A stretch of 17,260 nucleotides of DNA, from NCBI GenBank assembly GCA_028820945.1, contig JAPPHW010000107.1, positions 1-17,260 of the forward strand, given 5' to 3'. This document shows positions 15,291 through 17,260 of the stretch, in pieces. Made by a program: the position numbers and the translations under genes. The notes beneath the pieces were generated by a model. The model saw only the letters and a program-made list of their open reading frames with translations, was not told the origin of the DNA and made no database searches. Origin of the DNA: Defluviicoccus sp. GTDB lineage: Bacteria > Pseudomonadota > Alphaproteobacteria > MPNO01. The stretch's first letter is position 1, and the number at the start of each line of letters is the position of its first letter.

Positions 15291-16349
15291 TTGAGCGACC
15301 GTGAGATCCACCTTTGCGGCAGCATCCCGCTCGCGGATGCCGAAGAGGTCTTCGTCACCGTAGCGGACAAGCTCGGCGGCGCGGTAAAGCGCATCCCGGA
15401 CGGAGAAACCGGCGAACGGCTGACCTGGATTCGGTGGCAAGACCATGTGTTCAGGGACCATCCCCAGCTCGAACCGGTTCCGTCGGAGGGCGATTATCGG
15501 AACGCCACCGCGATCGTCGGCGGCAAGAGCATCGCGCACACCACATGGTGGAGAATCAAAGAAGGCGTTTCGCCGGACACGCTGAATATGCGTCCCTTCG
15601 GATATGCCGAATGCGCCATCGAGAGCTTCCGGACGTTCGACGGGTTGCAGGAATCCGGAAGAATTGCGGCCGATGCCCGGTTCCTGATCGCCGTGCCCAG
15701 CCCGTTCAACGTTCTGAACTCCGCGATCGCGCCGCACGACCGGATACGGGTCGAACCCTCATACGTCGCGTGCATGATGCGGGAAATAGAGGAGGTCGCC
15801 GCTGCCTTGCCGCATGACAGGATCGCCTGGCAGTGGGACAACGCGCACGACATGCAGGCTTTCGACGGCGCGCGGCAATGCTATTTCCCGTTCCATCTGG
15901 ACGGTATTGCGGAACGCCTGGTCGAATGCGGCGACGCGATCCCGCCCGGCGTCGAGATGGGCTACCACTTTTGCTACGGCTCGTTCGGCGGCAGGCATTT
16001 CGTCGAACCGCGCGATGCCGGAGCGATGGTGGATCTTGCCAACCGGCTCGCCGCTGGCGTCGCGCGGTCGATCGACTGGATCCACATGCCGGTCCCCGTC
16101 GAACGGGACGACGACGCCTATTTCGAGCCGCTGCGGGACCTCGCGCTGAAACCGGATACGAAGCTCTTTCTCGGCCTGATCCACGATTCGGACGGCGTCG
16201 AGGGAACCCGCCGACGAATGGCGACGGCCGACAAGTATGTCGGTGGATACGGAATAGCGACCGAATGCGGCTTCGGGCGACGGCCGGCGGATACGGTCGG
16301 ACCGTTGCTCGACATCCACGCCGCGCTGGCGGGCGCTTCGACACAGTGA
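15291..16349 (+). CDS. MetE/UROD-like TIM-barrel protein (cobalamin-independent methionine synthase-related, function unknown)
   Basis: This is a 352-residue protein, about half the size of MetE. It begins with HLCGSIPLADAEEVF and IPDGETGER, typical of uncharacterised UROD/MetE-like proteins. HFC at 226-228 in GYHFCYGSF matches the His-x-Cys zinc pair of MetE, and ECGFGRR with Cys326 matches the region of the third Cys ligand. A zinc-thiolate methyl- or alkyl-transfer or C-S chemistry is therefore plausible, but the reaction is unknown. The start is TTG 15291, set by GGAGGG upstream. The gene is divergent from sulfatase 2 across a shared operator-like palindrome and overlaps the next gene by 4 nt (GTGA). 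The context suggests a catabolic step on a sulfur-containing or methylated compound. Confidence 0.75.
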   Translation: MSDREIHLCGSIPLADAEEVFVTVADKLGGAVKRIPDGETGERLTWIRWQDHVFRDHPQLEPVPSEGDYRNATAIVGGKSIAHTTWWRIKEGVSPDTLNMRPFGYAECAIESFRTFDGLQESGRIAADARFLIAVPSPFNVLNSAIAPHDRIRVEPSYVACMMREIEEVAAALPHDRIAWQWDNAHDMQAFDGARQCYFPFHLDGIAERLVECGDAIPPGVEMGYHFCYGSFGGRHFVEPRDAGAMVDLANRLAAGVARSIDWIHMPVPVERDDDAYFEPLRDLALKPDTKLFLGLIHDSDGVEGTRRRMATADKYVGGYGIATECGFGRRPADTVGPLLDIHAALAGASTQ

Positions 16350-16987
16350 GGCGCTTTGCCTTCATTGTCTTTGCCGCCGTACCGATCTCGCTGTCGGCGG
16401 AGGCCGAACCGCTGGCATTGGGCCGGTTCTCCGCCGGCGACACCGAGGGTTGGCAGGTGCGCGAATTCGAGGGCGAGACCCGCTACCGCATCGTCGAGCT
16501 CGATGGCCGGAAGGTGCTTGAGGCCGACAGCGTTGCCACGGCATCGAGCTTTTATCTCGAGCGGAAGGTCGACCTTTCCGAGACGCCCGTTCTCGAATGG
16601 AGCTGGCGGATCGAAAGTCCGCCCGGTGTGACGGACGAACGGAGCAAGGACGGGGACGATTTCGCTGCCCGTGTCTACGTGCTCGCTCCCGGAGAGGGCA
16701 TATTCGGGCTTCCGTGGGCAATCAGCTACGTCTGGGCGGGGCAGGCCAGGGTCGGCGAATTCTGGCCCAATCCGTTCACATCTCGGGTGATGATGTTCGC
16801 GCTCGATTCGGGGAAGGGGGCTGCAGGTACTTGGCGAACCCATAAAAGAGATGTTCGCGCCGATTTTCTGCGCTTCTTCGGGCGCCGGGTCGACCGGCTG
16901 GAAGGCGTCGCGATCATGACCGATTCCGACAATAGCGGGCTCAACGCCCGGGCTTGGTACGGCGATCTCGCTTTCCGCCGCGATTAG
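16346..16987 (+). CDS. DUF3047 domain protein, probably exported
   Basis: This is a 213-residue product with a short signal peptide (basic MRR, hydrophobic FAFIVFAAVPISLSAEA, cleavage near residue 20). A beta-rich DUF3047 domain follows: LEWSWRIE at 83-90, DDFAARVYV at 104-112, YVWAG at 128-132, and TDSDNSGLNARAWYGDL at 192-208. No activity is assigned to this family, and it is usually described as a periplasmic protein of unknown function. The GTG start overlaps the TGA stop of the MetE-like gene (GTGA), which implies translational coupling and probably shared regulation. No terminator with a T tract was recognised after the stop. Confidence 0.85.
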   Translation: MRRFAFIVFAAVPISLSAEAEPLALGRFSAGDTEGWQVREFEGETRYRIVELDGRKVLEADSVATASSFYLERKVDLSETPVLEWSWRIESPPGVTDERSKDGDDFAARVYVLAPGEGIFGLPWAISYVWAGQARVGEFWPNPFTSRVMMFALDSGKGAAGTWRTHKRDVRADFLRFFGRRVDRLEGVAIMTDSDNSGLNARAWYGDLAFRRD

Positions 16988-17063
16988 AGCAAGGCGGTTC
17001 GGCCCTCGCCGGCATCGGGTAGACTGGCTCGGCGCGGCATTTTGCAACGATGCGGATAGTGCG

Positions 17064-17260
17064 ATGACCGAGATTACTTTAGGCATTGAAGAAGAGTTGA
17101 TGATCGTCGATCCCGGATCGCGCGACGTCGTTCCCGATCCCGACGAACTGATCCTGGCCCAGGCCAGCGAACGGGCGGGCGAGCACAAGGTGGTCAGCGA
17201 GTTCTTGCGCTCGCAGATGGAGACCAATTCCAGGGTGTAGGATTACTGAACGTTGCGGGT
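17064..17260 (+). pseudogene. Carboxylate-amine ligase (YbdK / GCS2 family) N-terminal part, interrupted by a stop at 17238
   Basis: From ATG 17064 the frame encodes 58 residues beginning MTEITLGIEEELMIVDPGSR and ending SEFLRSQMETNSRV. This is the characteristic N-terminus of GCS2-type carboxylate-amine ligases, whose full length is about 370 residues. A TAG follows at 17238-17240. In relatives a Cys usually follows this Arg-Val. Inserting GT after GGGT would restore GTG-TGT and read on as CRITERCG to the window edge, so loss of one GT in a short GTGT repeat is a likely cause. Whether this is a true mutation or a sequencing or assembly error cannot be decided here, and the gene leaves the window. 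Confidence 0.6.

Noticed and set aside
15274..15294. Six-codon mini-ORF (ATG 15274, TGA overlapping the TTG start of the MetE-like gene)
   Set aside because: Its start overlaps the Shine-Dalgarno sequence of the main gene and has no good ribosome-binding site of its own. Likely chance.

Overview
This GC-rich, densely coding window looks like the chromosome of an alphaproteobacterium, probably Rhodospirillales-like. That assignment is inferred from GC content, the alphaproteobacterial style of the cobalamin genes and the tripartite tricarboxylate transporter (TTT); no rRNA or species marker is present. No tRNA, rRNA, insertion sequence, CRISPR array or phage gene was seen.

Region 1 (1-7403) is a late cobalamin (B12) biosynthesis locus. 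A divergent, window-truncated DUF1636 gene (-) is followed by cobU-cobO-cobQ (+, start/stop overlaps), cbiB (-), cobD (+), then a minus-strand operon of a nucleoside 2-deoxyribosyltransferase-like gene, cobT and cobS. Together these genes adenosylate the corrin, amidate its side chains, make and attach the aminopropanol arm, activate it as the GDP derivative, activate the lower-ligand base and join the halves. The strand alternates repeatedly and neighbouring genes overlap at starts and stops. No cobalamin riboswitch was recognised.

Region 2 (7536-16987) looks like a catabolic island for an unknown sulfated or sulfur-containing organic compound. On the minus strand, in transcription order, it has sulfatase 2, a MarR-family regulator, a metallo-beta-lactamase (MBL) fold hydrolase, tctC-tctB-tctA and sulfatase 1. 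Diverging from it on the plus strand are a MetE/UROD-like TIM-barrel gene and a translationally coupled DUF3047 gene. Both sulfatases carry the Cys-x-Pro-x-Arg formylglycine signature and lack an obvious signal peptide, so the proposed logic is periplasmic capture by TctC, import by TctAB and cytoplasmic desulfation, followed by MBL and MetE-like steps.

The most interesting regulatory signal is a 16-bp inverted repeat of form AGTTG-N6-CAACY. It occurs once before tctC (12171-12186) and once in the divergent sulfatase 2 / MetE-like intergenic region (15180-15195), each time abutting a -10-like element. It is a plausible operator for the MarR protein encoded between them, and would tie all three transcription units into one regulon.

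Region 3 (17064-17260) holds the start of a YbdK-type carboxylate-amine ligase gene, interrupted by a stop that loss of one GT dinucleotide would explain.
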